The notes under the pieces were generated by a model. It saw only the letters and a program-made list of their open reading frames with translations. It did no database searches and had not been told where the DNA came from. Source: Prochlorococcus sp. AG-363-B04 (lineage in GTDB: Bacteria; Cyanobacteriota; Cyanobacteriia; PCC-6307; Cyanobiaceae). From it: a stretch of DNA of 64,000 nt. Numbering within the stretch: position 1 is the first letter of the stretch; the number at the start of each line of letters is the position of its first letter. Made by a program: the position numbers and the translations under genes. Shown here one piece after another: positions 34,317-44,470 of this stretch. The stretch is taken from contig QCFC01000006.1 of assembly GCA_003278465.1 (NCBI GenBank), positions 1-64,000 of the forward strand, in the 5' to 3' direction.

Positions 34317-35129
34317 ATGAATAAAAACAAAATACATTTAAACGAATTCTTGAAATCGATGAAGACCTTAGCAGCTCAATTGGGTTACAAATTAGTACGC
34401 ACGGATATTTACAATGAATTAATTAAAAATAATGATGACATGAATTTTGTTAAGTCTATAGATGAAAAATTTCAAAACAAAGCATTCCAGTTATTAAGGG
34501 ACTCTAAATCTCAATTTAGACAAGACCTTTTTACTTTGGCTCAATTAGGTTTTAAACGAAATGGTTATTTTGTAGAGTTTGGAGCTGCAGATGGTTTGGT
34601 TTCTTCTAATTCCTATTTATTAGAGAGAGAGTTTGGATGGGAAGGAATCTTAGCTGAACCAGCATTATTTTGGCATGATGGTTTAAAGAGGAATCGTTCA
34701 GCAAATATAGAAACTAAATGTGTATGGAGGTCAACAGGGGAACAACTATTATTTAACGAAACAAATACAATGAAGCAATTATCAACTTTGGATTCTTTCA
34801 ATGGTGCAGATGGCAATGGTAAATTCAGAACAAAAGGTCATAAGTATCTAGTAGAAACAATATCATTATTAGATTTACTTAGAAAATATGATGCTCCAGC
34901 TCAGATTGATTATTTATCAATAGATACTGAAGGAAGTGAATATGAAATACTCAAGGATTTTGATTTTAATAAATATAGTTTTAATGTTATCACTTGTGAA
35001 CATAATTACTCCCCTATTAGGAATGAAATATATACTCTGCTAATTAGTAAAGGATATAAAAGGACATTTACAGAATTTTCAAAAGTGGATGATTGGTATG
35101 TTTTAGAAACTAATACACTAAATATATGA
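34317..35129 (+). CDS. FkbM-family methyltransferase
   Basis: This 270-residue protein carries FRQDLFTLAQLGFKRNGYF leading into motif I VEFGAADGLVSSNSYLLE, a WEGILAEP segment, and the FkbM signature YLSIDTEGSEYEIL. This is the subgroup in which the motif-I region reads EFGAxDG, common in marine bacterial polysaccharide loci. It likely methylates a sugar hydroxyl. Confidence 0.8.
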   Translation: MNKNKIHLNEFLKSMKTLAAQLGYKLVRTDIYNELIKNNDDMNFVKSIDEKFQNKAFQLLRDSKSQFRQDLFTLAQLGFKRNGYFVEFGAADGLVSSNSYLLEREFGWEGILAEPALFWHDGLKRNRSANIETKCVWRSTGEQLLFNETNTMKQLSTLDSFNGADGNGKFRTKGHKYLVETISLLDLLRKYDAPAQIDYLSIDTEGSEYEILKDFDFNKYSFNVITCEHNYSPIRNEIYTLLISKGYKRTFTEFSKVDDWYVLETNTLNI

Positions 35130-35201
35130 AAAATAGAATGTATAGATAATCTTATTAATAACTTAATTAGATAAAATAATTATTTAGGAACTTGTTGCTT
35201 A

Positions 35202-35558
35202 TTACCACATATCAGTATTAGTTTCTTTCTCCTCATTTTTTCTATTTTCAAGGATTTTTAGGCGTTCTAAGAACTCTTCTTGTTCAGGATTGATAATTTC
35301 TTGATTTTTATTTGTATTAATTACATGTTGCAATTTTATTTCAAAATCATCTTTGAAATGATCTTTCATCTCTTTCCATACTTCACGCTCCTCATCACCA
35401 CCTACAGTTCCATTAACTTGAAGATCAAGTACTTCCTTGACGAAATTCTTTAGTTCTTCATGCGTCATTTTATTTATACGGCTTTCTATATAGATGCCTT
35501 TAAGTTGTTGTAATTGATATTTCGTTAGATTTTTGTAATTAATCTCATCATTCTTCAT
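35202..35558 (-). CDS. conserved picocyanobacterial hypothetical, 118 aa
   Basis: The protein starts MKNDEINYKN and is highly charged and helical (EEREVWKEMKDHFKDDFE), with no Cys and no membrane segment. The N-terminal LTKYQLQQLKGIY and HEELKNFVKEVLD pattern looks like a small protein family I associate with Prochlorococcus genomes. It has no assigned function and is convergent with the FkbM gene upstream. Confidence 0.55.
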   Translation of the reverse strand: MKNDEINYKNLTKYQLQQLKGIYIESRINKMTHEELKNFVKEVLDLQVNGTVGGDEEREVWKEMKDHFKDDFEIKLQHVINTNKNQEIINPEQEEFLERLKILENRKNEEKETNTDMW

Positions 35559-35906
35559 AATAAGAACGGATATATATACTAATTATCTACCATTCTAATA
35601 TCCGATATGCAAAGAGTATTACTTTATAATATTTTATTAAGGGATTAACAAATACGTTAATATTATGAATAATAATTATTTTTTTAGCTCTCTTACGATG
35701 ATGGCCAGGTAATTATCTAAATATATATTCAATCTTTTGGATCTTGAAGCTTGGTTTCATCAGGTCTCTTTCAGTCTTAACCTGATTGATTTTAAGTATA
35801 TATACGTATCTAAATTTCTGCAAAATTTCTAATTCCATAATTCCTCATTAATGTATAATATTTATTATTGAGGTAATTCTATTTCCATTAATTTAATGCG
35901 CACCAC
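35559..35906. other. intergenic, divergent promoters expected
   Basis: This AT-rich gap lies between divergent genes at 35558 (minus) and 35907 (plus). No operator, hairpin or extra ORF was recognised. Confidence 0.4.
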
Positions 35907-36935
35907 ATGAGAAAGCAAGCTCTTAGGGCTTCTGAGGCGTTAAGTGTTGGCGCTTCAATGGCCGATCTTGATGAACTAGAGATTACAACAGTTTTAGGAT
36001 GTCCTGTAGATTGTAACTATTGTCCCCAATCTCAATTGCGTCAGACAAAGGGTAATAGAAAAAATAGACTAGAGCTTGGTGATTTTAGGAAAGCATTGGG
36101 TAATTTGGATATTGATTGTCGAATTTCATGGACAGGTTATTCGGAGCCATGTCTATCGCAGGATCTTCCAGAAATGATGATCTCAGCTATGGATAATAGA
36201 AGAGACCAAGTTATATCAACAACTCTAAATGGCAATAAGGATAGTATTGACTGGATTATTAGGAACCCTATTTGTAAATTGTTTGTTTTACATCTACCTG
36301 ATGGTCAGAATAATATGAAAGGCTTGAAAATAGATTCTAGTTATATAAACAATCTAAAATTGGCGATAGAGTCATATTTAAAGTCAGGAAATATCGGCAG
36401 AATTAGAATTATGGTTTTTGGCAATAAATTGAGGGCAGAAGTTTCAGATATTGTTAAATACTACTATCAAAAGGGATTACTAACGCCACGTAATTTTAAA
36501 ATATCTACAGAACCCTCTTCAAGAGTAGATGGCGTTCAACATGTTCAAGGAATGAAATTAGTTAAGGATTCTTTAGGAAATTATAATAAAGTTTCTTCAA
36601 TGGGATACCTATGTACAAAAAGGAAGCTTAACCAACCAGTACTTCTCCCTGATGGATCTCTAAATATATGTAGTTTTGATTATGGATTTAGAGGAATTTA
36701 CGGGAACTTATTTAAAGATAAATATTCTAAGATCCGAAAGGAATGGATTCATCATATAAAAAGTACCTATTCCCTAGGTTCTTTAAATCCTTGTACTAAA
36801 TGTGAACACTATGTTCCATATGAGTATTTATCAAAATACACCAAATATCAAGAAAAGGATAGCCCCTATGTTGCTTGGTTTGATACTAAATTAACATTAG
36901 AGGAAAGTATATTGAGAGCAATCAATATTTCCTGA
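35907..36935 (+). CDS. radical SAM/SPASM-type enzyme
   Basis: In this 342-residue protein the radical SAM cluster ligands are Cys32, Cys36 and Cys39 (GCPVDCNYC), with an ISWTGYSEPCLS strand as the SAM-binding region. A C-terminal Cys-rich segment (LCTKRKL, ICSFDYG, CTKCEHY) fits a SPASM or twitch domain binding one or more extra Fe-S clusters. Relatives act in peptide modification or sugar dehydrogenation. The island setting favours a sugar or protein-glycan substrate. Confidence 0.75.
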   Translation: MRKQALRASEALSVGASMADLDELEITTVLGCPVDCNYCPQSQLRQTKGNRKNRLELGDFRKALGNLDIDCRISWTGYSEPCLSQDLPEMMISAMDNRRDQVISTTLNGNKDSIDWIIRNPICKLFVLHLPDGQNNMKGLKIDSSYINNLKLAIESYLKSGNIGRIRIMVFGNKLRAEVSDIVKYYYQKGLLTPRNFKISTEPSSRVDGVQHVQGMKLVKDSLGNYNKVSSMGYLCTKRKLNQPVLLPDGSLNICSFDYGFRGIYGNLFKDKYSKIRKEWIHHIKSTYSLGSLNPCTKCEHYVPYEYLSKYTKYQEKDSPYVAWFDTKLTLEESILRAINIS

Positions 36936-37106
36936 TAAGATTATAATTACTTTAATTAGTAGTTATCAATTTACTACGAAATTTTTAATAACAGGTTTCT
37001 ATGATTTCTATATAAAAGGTATTCTAAGTTGGTTAAACAATCCTTACGCTATTAAAAAACTCTATTATACATAAGGGTCAAATAGGGTTTACAGAGATTT
37101 ATGTGC

Positions 37107-39449
37107 TTAGCTAGTTATATTCCTTTTCTTTACCCAGAACTGGTACATTGCTTTGAATGTGTCAGGTTTGATTTCTTCAAAATTGATCCAGTTTAGTAAT
37201 TCTATTTGTTTTTGATCATTGCTATAGAACTCCTGATAGCTCTCTTTGATATCTTTCCCTATAACAAAACCTAAAAACTCAAGATTATTTGAAGTGATTA
37301 AGTTAATTAATTCAGAAATATGAAATTGATATTCCTGTACATGCAGGCAAAGATCCCTAAACATTGACATAGTGTAGAAGTCAGACCATTTAGTTATTTC
37401 ATAGAAGTCCTTGTAGTTACTTCTCATAATACGGTTTCTAAAACATCTTATACCATTATTACTAATTCCTTCTTCACTTTCACGGAATGATTGTCTAATA
37501 CTATTTACAATTGTTCTTGCATTCTTACTATATAAACCTAACTTTATAAATCCATCATCGTCTAATACATTAATTAGTTTTTTAAGACCATCATTAGGAG
37601 AACGCATATGGTGAAGCACACCTGAGCATTCTATTAAATCGAATTTTTGATTTAATTTATCTAGATTCAAAATATCCATTTGTATAAAGTCTATATTATT
37701 AACACCTATTTCTTGAGTTTTCCTTTTTGCATAGCACAAACTTGCTTTACTAAGATCAATAGCTGTTATAGATGCATTTTGATACCTTAATGCATCCATA
37801 ACTTGGAGACCTGTGCCGCATCCAGCTATAAGAACTTTGTAATTAGTCTTGTTCACATTACTTTCTATTTTATTTGGCGTGATTTCACTATTAATTGCTG
37901 CAAATATATTTATTTGATTACTTGTAAATGAAGAGGTATATCTCCATCTAGGATAAGGGTTGTCTTCATATTGGATTTTAACTGCTTTAGAAATAGTATC
38001 ATTGATCATATCTACGGATCGTATTGTTTTTTCTATCATACTTTCATGTATTGGCTCTTTAAATTGAATGTCTAATAGTTCATTTATATTCAGATTCTTG
38101 GAAACAAATGAATCGACTAGATTATATACTTTATTCAATTCTATTAATGGGATGTAGCATGCCAATATTGCAATTTTTGCATCATTTATATTATTAATTG
38201 ATAGGTTGATTTTTAAATCTGCGAGCATATTTATTTCATCATCGGTTAATTCGAATACATACTCATTAAGATAGCAGTTTTGAGCAAGTGCACTAATAAA
38301 ATTAGTTATTTTCTTGCTTAAAATAAAATTGTGTTCTATCGAATAAACAAGTAGTTCTTTACGTAATTGTGTTAGTATCCTTTCCCATCTGATATCCGCA
38401 AATGGCAATAGCTTCAATGCCTTTGAAATTATATTATCATTAATTAGCCTTTCAAGTACTTCATTTTGAATGAGCATACCTTTAAGTTTCTCGATGTTAT
38501 TTAGATGCTCTTTCAGGACAAACTCGCTAATAATTTTAAAAAGACCTACGTGCTCAATATCCTTCCTATCGAGTAATAAGCATATTAGCTCTATTACAAG
38601 TTCCCTTCTAACTATAGAGATGTCAGATTCACATAGAATAGAATAGATAAGTATATACGCGGAACTATTATCAGGAGATATCTCAGTCTCCTTTCTAGCA
38701 TGAAATATTGCTTCTTTAATATTTCCCTTTTCTTTTAAAATCACTGCCAAATTTCTATTCGCATCTGCAATATCACTGTCTAGAGATAAGGCTTTTCTTG
38801 TGGCAGCTTCTGCATCTTCTATTAATCCTTCTTCTTTTAGTATTGTCCCTAGATTCAGAAATATATCTGCTCTGTTACTATTAAGTTTAATTGCTTCAGT
38901 TAATTCTTTCTTTGCCCTCTTATTATTCCCAATATCTCTTAGGATAATAGCAAGATTAATCTTAGCATCTATAAAATTTTTATCTAGTTCTATAGCTTTT
39001 TGCATATTAGATATAGCTTCTTTAATTTCTCCTTTCTCTTTGCATATTAATCCTAGATTATTATAGGCATTAATAAGTTTGGGATTTCTATCAATTACCT
39101 TATTTATGAGTTCTTCAGCTTTGTCAAGGTTGCCATTGGTTAAATATATGTAACTTAAGTTGCAGGCAGAAATTGAATGATTAGGGAATCGCCTAATACA
39201 TTGCTCGTATAAATGCTTTGCTTTTGTAAGCCTTTTAGTCTGTTCACATATTAGTGCATAATTTGAAATTATGTCTGGATCATCAATACCTATATCTAGT
39301 AAATGTAAATAATACTTCTCTGCTTTTGCAAGTTTACCTAATGCATGAAAATTTATTGCCAATTCTTTTATTTTATTAGCTGACAGTCCATTTAATTTTT
39401 TGGAATTCGTATTTCTCGATTTCTTCTGTTTTTGTCCAAATCCGTTCAC
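37107..39449 (-). CDS. TPR protein fused to SAM methyltransferase
   Basis: In this 780-residue protein, residues about 20-260 are canonical 34-residue TPRs, followed by a helical linker. The C-terminal methyltransferase domain (about 470-690) has an introducing QYEDNPYPRWR motif, SAM motif I KVLIAGCGTGLQV, ITAIDLS as the post-I acid, and FDLIECSGVLHHM as motif IV. TPR-linked methyltransferases of this kind are common in marine cyanobacteria and are thought to modify proteins or glycans bound by the TPR superhelix. It is one of four TPR genes in this island. Confidence 0.75.
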   Translation of the reverse strand: MNGFGQKQKKSRNTNSKKLNGLSANKIKELAINFHALGKLAKAEKYYLHLLDIGIDDPDIISNYALICEQTKRLTKAKHLYEQCIRRFPNHSISACNLSYIYLTNGNLDKAEELINKVIDRNPKLINAYNNLGLICKEKGEIKEAISNMQKAIELDKNFIDAKINLAIILRDIGNNKRAKKELTEAIKLNSNRADIFLNLGTILKEEGLIEDAEAATRKALSLDSDIADANRNLAVILKEKGNIKEAIFHARKETEISPDNSSAYILIYSILCESDISIVRRELVIELICLLLDRKDIEHVGLFKIISEFVLKEHLNNIEKLKGMLIQNEVLERLINDNIISKALKLLPFADIRWERILTQLRKELLVYSIEHNFILSKKITNFISALAQNCYLNEYVFELTDDEINMLADLKINLSINNINDAKIAILACYIPLIELNKVYNLVDSFVSKNLNINELLDIQFKEPIHESMIEKTIRSVDMINDTISKAVKIQYEDNPYPRWRYTSSFTSNQINIFAAINSEITPNKIESNVNKTNYKVLIAGCGTGLQVMDALRYQNASITAIDLSKASLCYAKRKTQEIGVNNIDFIQMDILNLDKLNQKFDLIECSGVLHHMRSPNDGLKKLINVLDDDGFIKLGLYSKNARTIVNSIRQSFRESEEGISNNGIRCFRNRIMRSNYKDFYEITKWSDFYTMSMFRDLCLHVQEYQFHISELINLITSNNLEFLGFVIGKDIKESYQEFYSNDQKQIELLNWINFEEIKPDTFKAMYQFWVKKRNITS

Positions 39450-39557
39450 GAATCTATAAAATACTCAATCTATTCTAATAGAAGATATCATTTATTATGT
39501 GTATTCACTTATTAATTTAAATTTTGAATTGTTTTATTCTCTCAGTTGATTTACGTG

Positions 39558-40046
39558 TTAGTTTATTACTAGCTTGATTTGATGTATTATTGCCCCACTA
39601 TATTCGTAAATATGCTTTTTATTTCTTTTGATCGACAAGTTATACGGATTGGTAAATATATTAAATAGGACTTTCAAAAATATATGTATATTAATACTCT
39701 TCTTCCTTTTTGGAATGTCTCCGTTTTTCAGCATTTCAAGTGTACTAGCATTTACCAAATCATGATATTTGAGGAATTCTAATACTTTAAGCCTTTCGGC
39801 TTCATTGATGCAGCTGAGAAGAATTAGTAAACTTCTTATCTGTGAAATCTCACCATTCATAATCTCAAGCAAGCATGTTTGATAAATTGTTTCCCATTTA
39901 TATGGTTCATGTAAGAATAAAATTGATGCTTTACTGTGTTCGTTAGCGATAGAGAGCCTTTTCGCCTCATCAAAATCTGTTTGTTGTGAAAGCCAATACC
40001 ATCTTATTGGAGAGCTGTTATGGATATTATTACTAATGTCTTTCAT
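39558..40046 (-). CDS. hypothetical protein, 162 aa
   Basis: This helical protein with several Trp near the N-terminus (PIRWYWLSQQTDF) has a basic C-terminal third (NLSIKRNKKHIYEY). No motif was recognised. It is convergent or isolated relative to its neighbours. It could be a truncated helical domain of a larger transferase, but nothing in sequence proves that. Confidence 0.45.
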   Translation of the reverse strand: MKDISNNIHNSSPIRWYWLSQQTDFDEAKRLSIANEHSKASILFLHEPYKWETIYQTCLLEIMNGEISQIRSLLILLSCINEAERLKVLEFLKYHDLVNASTLEMLKNGDIPKRKKSINIHIFLKVLFNIFTNPYNLSIKRNKKHIYEYSGAIIHQIKLVIN

Positions 40047-40149
40047 TAACTTATATTTTCATAAATAGAATTCAGAATTTCAAATTTAAGTTGGTTCTTC
40101 ATCTAAGATAAGTTTATAAAAATAGCTGTTACCCATTTTATATCCCGAT

Positions 40150-41283
40150 ATGAAGAGTAGGCCCACCTGTTTCTTTTTTAATACTATTTTTAGCAGTGAA
40201 AAGCCTTGTTCATTAGGTTTTCTTAATAATGATCAATTAATATATAATCAGATGGCTTCGTTCCGAATTCAATTTTTACCTGCATTAAGAGCTGCTGTAG
40301 AGCTTAACTTCTTGACCTATGCTTTTAACCTTAGGGTTGCTAGCCCACTATTGCTAAGCAACTATAGCTTACCATCTTTTTGTGTGGTCGGGAAACTAAA
40401 TACTTTTACGCACGATCAAATTAATGTATGTTTTTCTAATCTTCAAGCTCTCGTAAACCTTAAAAAGTTAGGTATTCCAATAATAGTTTTGTATAGTGAT
40501 AATTGGTGTGAGTATGATCCGGTATTTGATTTAGATAGCTATAGCGAGCAGAGGATTATGAATATTTTTAGAGCCGAATTTTATAAAGAACTTCTTTCCT
40601 ACTCTGATTTGCTAGTTTGTCCTTGTAGAGCGCAACAAGAACAAGCAGTAAAATGGATTAATGCTGATTCATCTTCAATTGTCATTGAGGACCAACTTCA
40701 GCTACCTTGCCAGGAATTTCCTGAATTAGATCCAAGGTTAGTATGCCGAATAGTATGGTTTGGTCATTATTCAAATATTGTTTTCTTATTAGACAAACTT
40801 ACTTCTATTATTACTAATTGCCAATCCTCTAAAAACTTTGAGCTAATGATTCTTAGTGATAATAGAGCTAAACACCATATAATTAAACTTTTCGAGAACT
40901 TAAAACCTCAGACTAAATGGACCCTCAAATTTTATGAATGGAATCTTATAAATTTCAGTAGGATAATGACTAGTGCTCATATCTGCTTGCTACCATCGGA
41001 TACTAATTGTCCTAGAAAATCTGTATCAAGTCATAATAGAGCAGCTGATTCCATTCATGCAGGTTGTATTGTTATAGCGACACCTTTACCTAGCTATAAG
41101 GAGTTATCAAATTCCATGCTTCTTGGTGATAATTTCCCATTCTTAATCGATCATGCAGTATTAAATTATTATAAGCTAGTTGCTAAATTCAAAACCAATA
41201 GAGAGGAGATTTTGTATAGATTCATGCCCGACGCAGTATCTAGCAAATGGAAGATTACCTTTAATAACCTTCTTCTACGCTAA
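40150..41283 (+). CDS. GT-B-like glycosyltransferase
   Basis: This 377-residue protein has the overall layout of a GT4-like enzyme: an N-terminal half with Rossmann-like strands (IPIIVLYSDNWCEY), a middle strand RIVWFGHYSNIVFL, and a C-terminal half with ICLLPSD then HNRAADSIHAGCIVIATPLPSYKEL. The last region corresponds to the donor-binding Ex7E region, although the first Glu is not clear. It leads a plus-strand run of five genes ending at 45280. Confidence 0.6.
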   Translation: MKSRPTCFFFNTIFSSEKPCSLGFLNNDQLIYNQMASFRIQFLPALRAAVELNFLTYAFNLRVASPLLLSNYSLPSFCVVGKLNTFTHDQINVCFSNLQALVNLKKLGIPIIVLYSDNWCEYDPVFDLDSYSEQRIMNIFRAEFYKELLSYSDLLVCPCRAQQEQAVKWINADSSSIVIEDQLQLPCQEFPELDPRLVCRIVWFGHYSNIVFLLDKLTSIITNCQSSKNFELMILSDNRAKHHIIKLFENLKPQTKWTLKFYEWNLINFSRIMTSAHICLLPSDTNCPRKSVSSHNRAADSIHAGCIVIATPLPSYKELSNSMLLGDNFPFLIDHAVLNYYKLVAKFKTNREEILYRFMPDAVSSKWKITFNNLLLR

Positions 41284-41336
41284 ATAAATTATAATATCAG
41301 ATTTTCTTAGTATAATAATATAAAATATTAACCCAA

Positions 41337-43031
41337 GTGATCATAGAAAATTCTATTCATAACAAATTTACCGAAAAGGAACAATCTGCCATAGAGCTTC
41401 ATTCAAGTGGAGAAATATCTAAGGCCTCTATACAGTATGAATTATTAATAAATGAGGGTAGCGAGAATTATATTATTTACTACAATTATGCAGAGATAAA
41501 AATGAAAAGTAATGATATTTCACGAGCCATAAGTCTTTTGCAAAGTAGCAGATCTTTATCCTTAAACAGCATAGAGCCCAAAATAGCACTGGGAAAAGCG
41601 TTTCAAATGGCTCATATGTATAGCGATGCTAAACAAGTATGTAGAGAAGCTTTGGATATTGACCCAAATTCCTATTTCGCTCATTTATATTTAGGAAGCA
41701 TTTATTATAAACAAGGAAAATTAAATAAGTCTATCAAAGCTTTTCAGAAAGCGGTTAAGATTAAACCAACTAAAATTACCTTATATATCACCATCTCACA
41801 GATATATATTAGAATCAGAAAAATTAATAAAGCTTTGAAATATCTAAAACTTGCCTATAAGATACAACCTAAATCCCATGTAGTTTTACTCAATTTGTCT
41901 AATATATATACTCGGTTAAATCTAAAAGCTAAAGCAATAGATTATTTGGACAAGGCAATTTTATTAAAACCTCATTTTGCCAAAGCTCACTTTAATAAAG
42001 CCAACCTACTTCATCAAATAGGGCTTATACCTTCTGCTATAGATTCCTATAAAAGTGCTATCAAATATAACTTTGACTTTAATTCTGCTAATCGTAATCT
42101 TGCTCTATCTTATTTAACTATAGGAGAATATCAAAATGGTCTACCCTTATATGAATTCAGATCATCTGGAAGTAATCCTCAAAATCCACACTATCATCCA
42201 AAATTACCAAAATGGCATGGCAAGGAGCCCTTAAAAGATACATCTTTATTACTTGTTACTGAGCAGGGACTTGGAGATACTATTCAATTCGTTCGATATG
42301 TTAAAGTTTTATTATCACTTGAAGTAAAGACGAGTCTATGTCTACAGCCTCAATTACTCCGATTGATTTCGAATTCTGGCCTAATAGATCAAATAAGTAC
42401 AATTGACAAACCATTATATTTTAAAAGTAAATTTTGGTTACCATTGTTATCCTTACCTCTATATTTAGGCATTACACCAGCGAATCCTCTTATTACAGAA
42501 CCCTATATTTTCACCAACCCACAATCAGATCAACAATGGAGGAGTATTTTCTCATCCACAAAAAGACCATTAATAGCTTTACATTGGCAAGGAAATCCAA
42601 TTGTAGAGACTAATTCTTTAGCTGGAAGATCATTCCCTCTAGAAATACTTTCTAAATTTGTTAATTCTTTTGATTGTTCTTTGATTTCTCTACAAAAGGG
42701 ATTTGGTTTAGAACAACTTAGCAGTTGTTCTTTTAAGAACAAGTTTGTTCCCTTTCAGCATCAGATTGATGCCATTATGGACTTCAGTGAAATAGCTTCT
42801 ATCATAAAATCTTGTGATTTGGTAATAACTAGTGATTCAGCAGTTGCTCACCTTTCTGGTGCTTTAGGTCACCCTACTTGGATATTATTACATAAAATTC
42901 CAGATTGGAGATGGGGAATAGATAATTCAGATAGTATTTGGTATCCAAAAACTAGACTATTTCGTCAAACACAGGAGGATAATTGGGATGATGTAATTGA
43001 TCAGCTTATCCATGCCCATACCTTAACATAA
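41337..43031 (+). CDS. TPR protein fused to GT9-like glycosyltransferase (GTG start)
   Basis: In this 564-residue protein, residues about 10-260 hold seven TPRs. The C-terminal 300 residues resemble GT9/heptosyltransferase-type domains: LLVTEQGLGDTIQFVRYV, ALHWQGNP, LISLQKGFG, and TSDSAVAHLSGALGHPTWILL. The start is GTG at 41337; no ATG lies in frame nearby. Such fusions are widespread in marine cyanobacteria. If the heptose route upstream is real, this is a candidate acceptor-side transferase. Confidence 0.75.
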   Translation: MIIENSIHNKFTEKEQSAIELHSSGEISKASIQYELLINEGSENYIIYYNYAEIKMKSNDISRAISLLQSSRSLSLNSIEPKIALGKAFQMAHMYSDAKQVCREALDIDPNSYFAHLYLGSIYYKQGKLNKSIKAFQKAVKIKPTKITLYITISQIYIRIRKINKALKYLKLAYKIQPKSHVVLLNLSNIYTRLNLKAKAIDYLDKAILLKPHFAKAHFNKANLLHQIGLIPSAIDSYKSAIKYNFDFNSANRNLALSYLTIGEYQNGLPLYEFRSSGSNPQNPHYHPKLPKWHGKEPLKDTSLLLVTEQGLGDTIQFVRYVKVLLSLEVKTSLCLQPQLLRLISNSGLIDQISTIDKPLYFKSKFWLPLLSLPLYLGITPANPLITEPYIFTNPQSDQQWRSIFSSTKRPLIALHWQGNPIVETNSLAGRSFPLEILSKFVNSFDCSLISLQKGFGLEQLSSCSFKNKFVPFQHQIDAIMDFSEIASIIKSCDLVITSDSAVAHLSGALGHPTWILLHKIPDWRWGIDNSDSIWYPKTRLFRQTQEDNWDDVIDQLIHAHTLT

Positions 43032-43054
43032 TTAGTAAAAACGCACGGACAAAA

Positions 43055-43438
43055 ATGACTAAAATCTATGCTGAAATTTCTATAGGAGAGCTTATAGATA
43101 AAATAACAATATTAGAAATTAAGCAATCTTTTGTCCAAGGAAAAGCAAAGATAAATGTAATAAGAGAATTGAAAACCTTACAAAAACAACTAGACCACTT
43201 AGGATTCACTATTGATCCAAATCTTTTTAGCTCTCTAGCTGAGATAAATAAAAAGTTATGGTATATAGAAGATAAAATAAGAAAGAAGGAGGATGGTAAA
43301 GAGTTCGATTCGGCTTTTATAGAATTGGCTAGATCAGTCTATATGAATAATGACGAAAGAGCCCGAATAAAAAAACATATAAATCAACTATATAATTCTA
43401 GTATTGTTGAAGAAAAATCCTATAGGAGTAAACAATGA
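43055..43438 (+). CDS. DUF6165-like protein
   Basis: This 127-residue protein has a clear N-terminal EISIGELIDKITILEIK motif, a central LWYIEDKIRKKE and a late FIELARSVYMNNDERARIKK. This pattern I associate with the DUF6165 family, often found next to TPR-linked glycosyltransferases. It is small, soluble and helical. The 24-bp gap from the TPR-GT gene points to co-expression. Function unknown; perhaps an accessory of the neighbouring transferase. Confidence 0.6.
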   Translation: MTKIYAEISIGELIDKITILEIKQSFVQGKAKINVIRELKTLQKQLDHLGFTIDPNLFSSLAEINKKLWYIEDKIRKKEDGKEFDSAFIELARSVYMNNDERARIKKHINQLYNSSIVEEKSYRSKQ

Positions 43439-43512
43439 GACATTTTAAATATTTATCAATTGAATCAATGAGTGACATTAACTCAAATATTTACTAAATA
43501 ATTTATTTATAT

Positions 43513-44424
43513 ATGGACTCTGATATATCAGCTGGACTTAACCAAGCAACTGAAAATTATTTCCTTGACGAGCTGGCAATTACAAAGAATCAACTACTTC
43601 AATTGCATACTCTAGATCCATTCAATCACACAATTAATTACTATTTATGCTTTACTTTATATCACCTCAACAATAAGGCTGAATCAATTAAATACTTATT
43701 CTTATCCTATGATTTAAATTCAAGTCAAATGTTTCGCAGCAGATTTTTAGCTGATTATTTATTTCTTACAGGACGCACTAAAGATGCCCTCCTTATTTAT
43801 CAAACAATTATACAGTATTTTCACTCTTCTCCCCATGTGAACCAGAATATGGCCTTATGCTTGATTTTAGAAAGTCGTATCTCAGAAGCTAAGCTGACTT
43901 TGCAACATGTTATACAATTAAGACAAGATTTTCTAAGGACCTACGATCTTTTGGCAGGTTTATACTCTCATCACGACATCCAGTCTTCTATATCTATTTA
44001 TAAACAAGGTATAGCTAACAATCCTTCTACTTTTCAAATATATTTTAAATTTGGCCTTTTTCTATCTCGCAATAATCTTAAGGATCAATCAATTTATTAT
44101 TTTAATAAAGTATTAGAATTGAGACCGAATCATTTATTTGCTCAGGAGCAGTTGGCTTTCGTTTTACAACGTTTGGGCAGAATAAATGATGTTATCACCA
44201 TTTATAAGAATCTAATAACAAGCCATCCAAAAAGAGAAGAAAACTTTTTAAAATTAGCTAAAACTCTAATAAAGCTCAATAAATTCACTGAAACTATTAA
44301 CTGTCTGGAGAAGGCTATTGAAATGCACCCAAATTCTATTGATGCACATTTATTATTAGCTGAAATTTATGTTAGATTTGGCAACTACAATAAAGCATCA
44401 CTCATTATTGACAGGATATCATAG
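43513..44424 (+). CDS. TPR-repeat protein
   Basis: This 303-residue protein consists almost entirely of TPR helices (about eight repeats, e.g. SIYYFNKVLELRPNHLFAQ and CLEKAIEMHPNSIDAHL). It has no fused catalytic domain and no signal peptide. It may be a scaffold or acceptor-binding partner for the adjacent methyltransferase, or the separated N-terminal half of a former fusion. Confidence 0.7.
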   Translation: MDSDISAGLNQATENYFLDELAITKNQLLQLHTLDPFNHTINYYLCFTLYHLNNKAESIKYLFLSYDLNSSQMFRSRFLADYLFLTGRTKDALLIYQTIIQYFHSSPHVNQNMALCLILESRISEAKLTLQHVIQLRQDFLRTYDLLAGLYSHHDIQSSISIYKQGIANNPSTFQIYFKFGLFLSRNNLKDQSIYYFNKVLELRPNHLFAQEQLAFVLQRLGRINDVITIYKNLITSHPKREENFLKLAKTLIKLNKFTETINCLEKAIEMHPNSIDAHLLLAEIYVRFGNYNKASLIIDRIS

Positions 44425-44470
44425 TGATTAAGATATGATTTAACTACGTATTTTCCCTTAATCAGAGTTT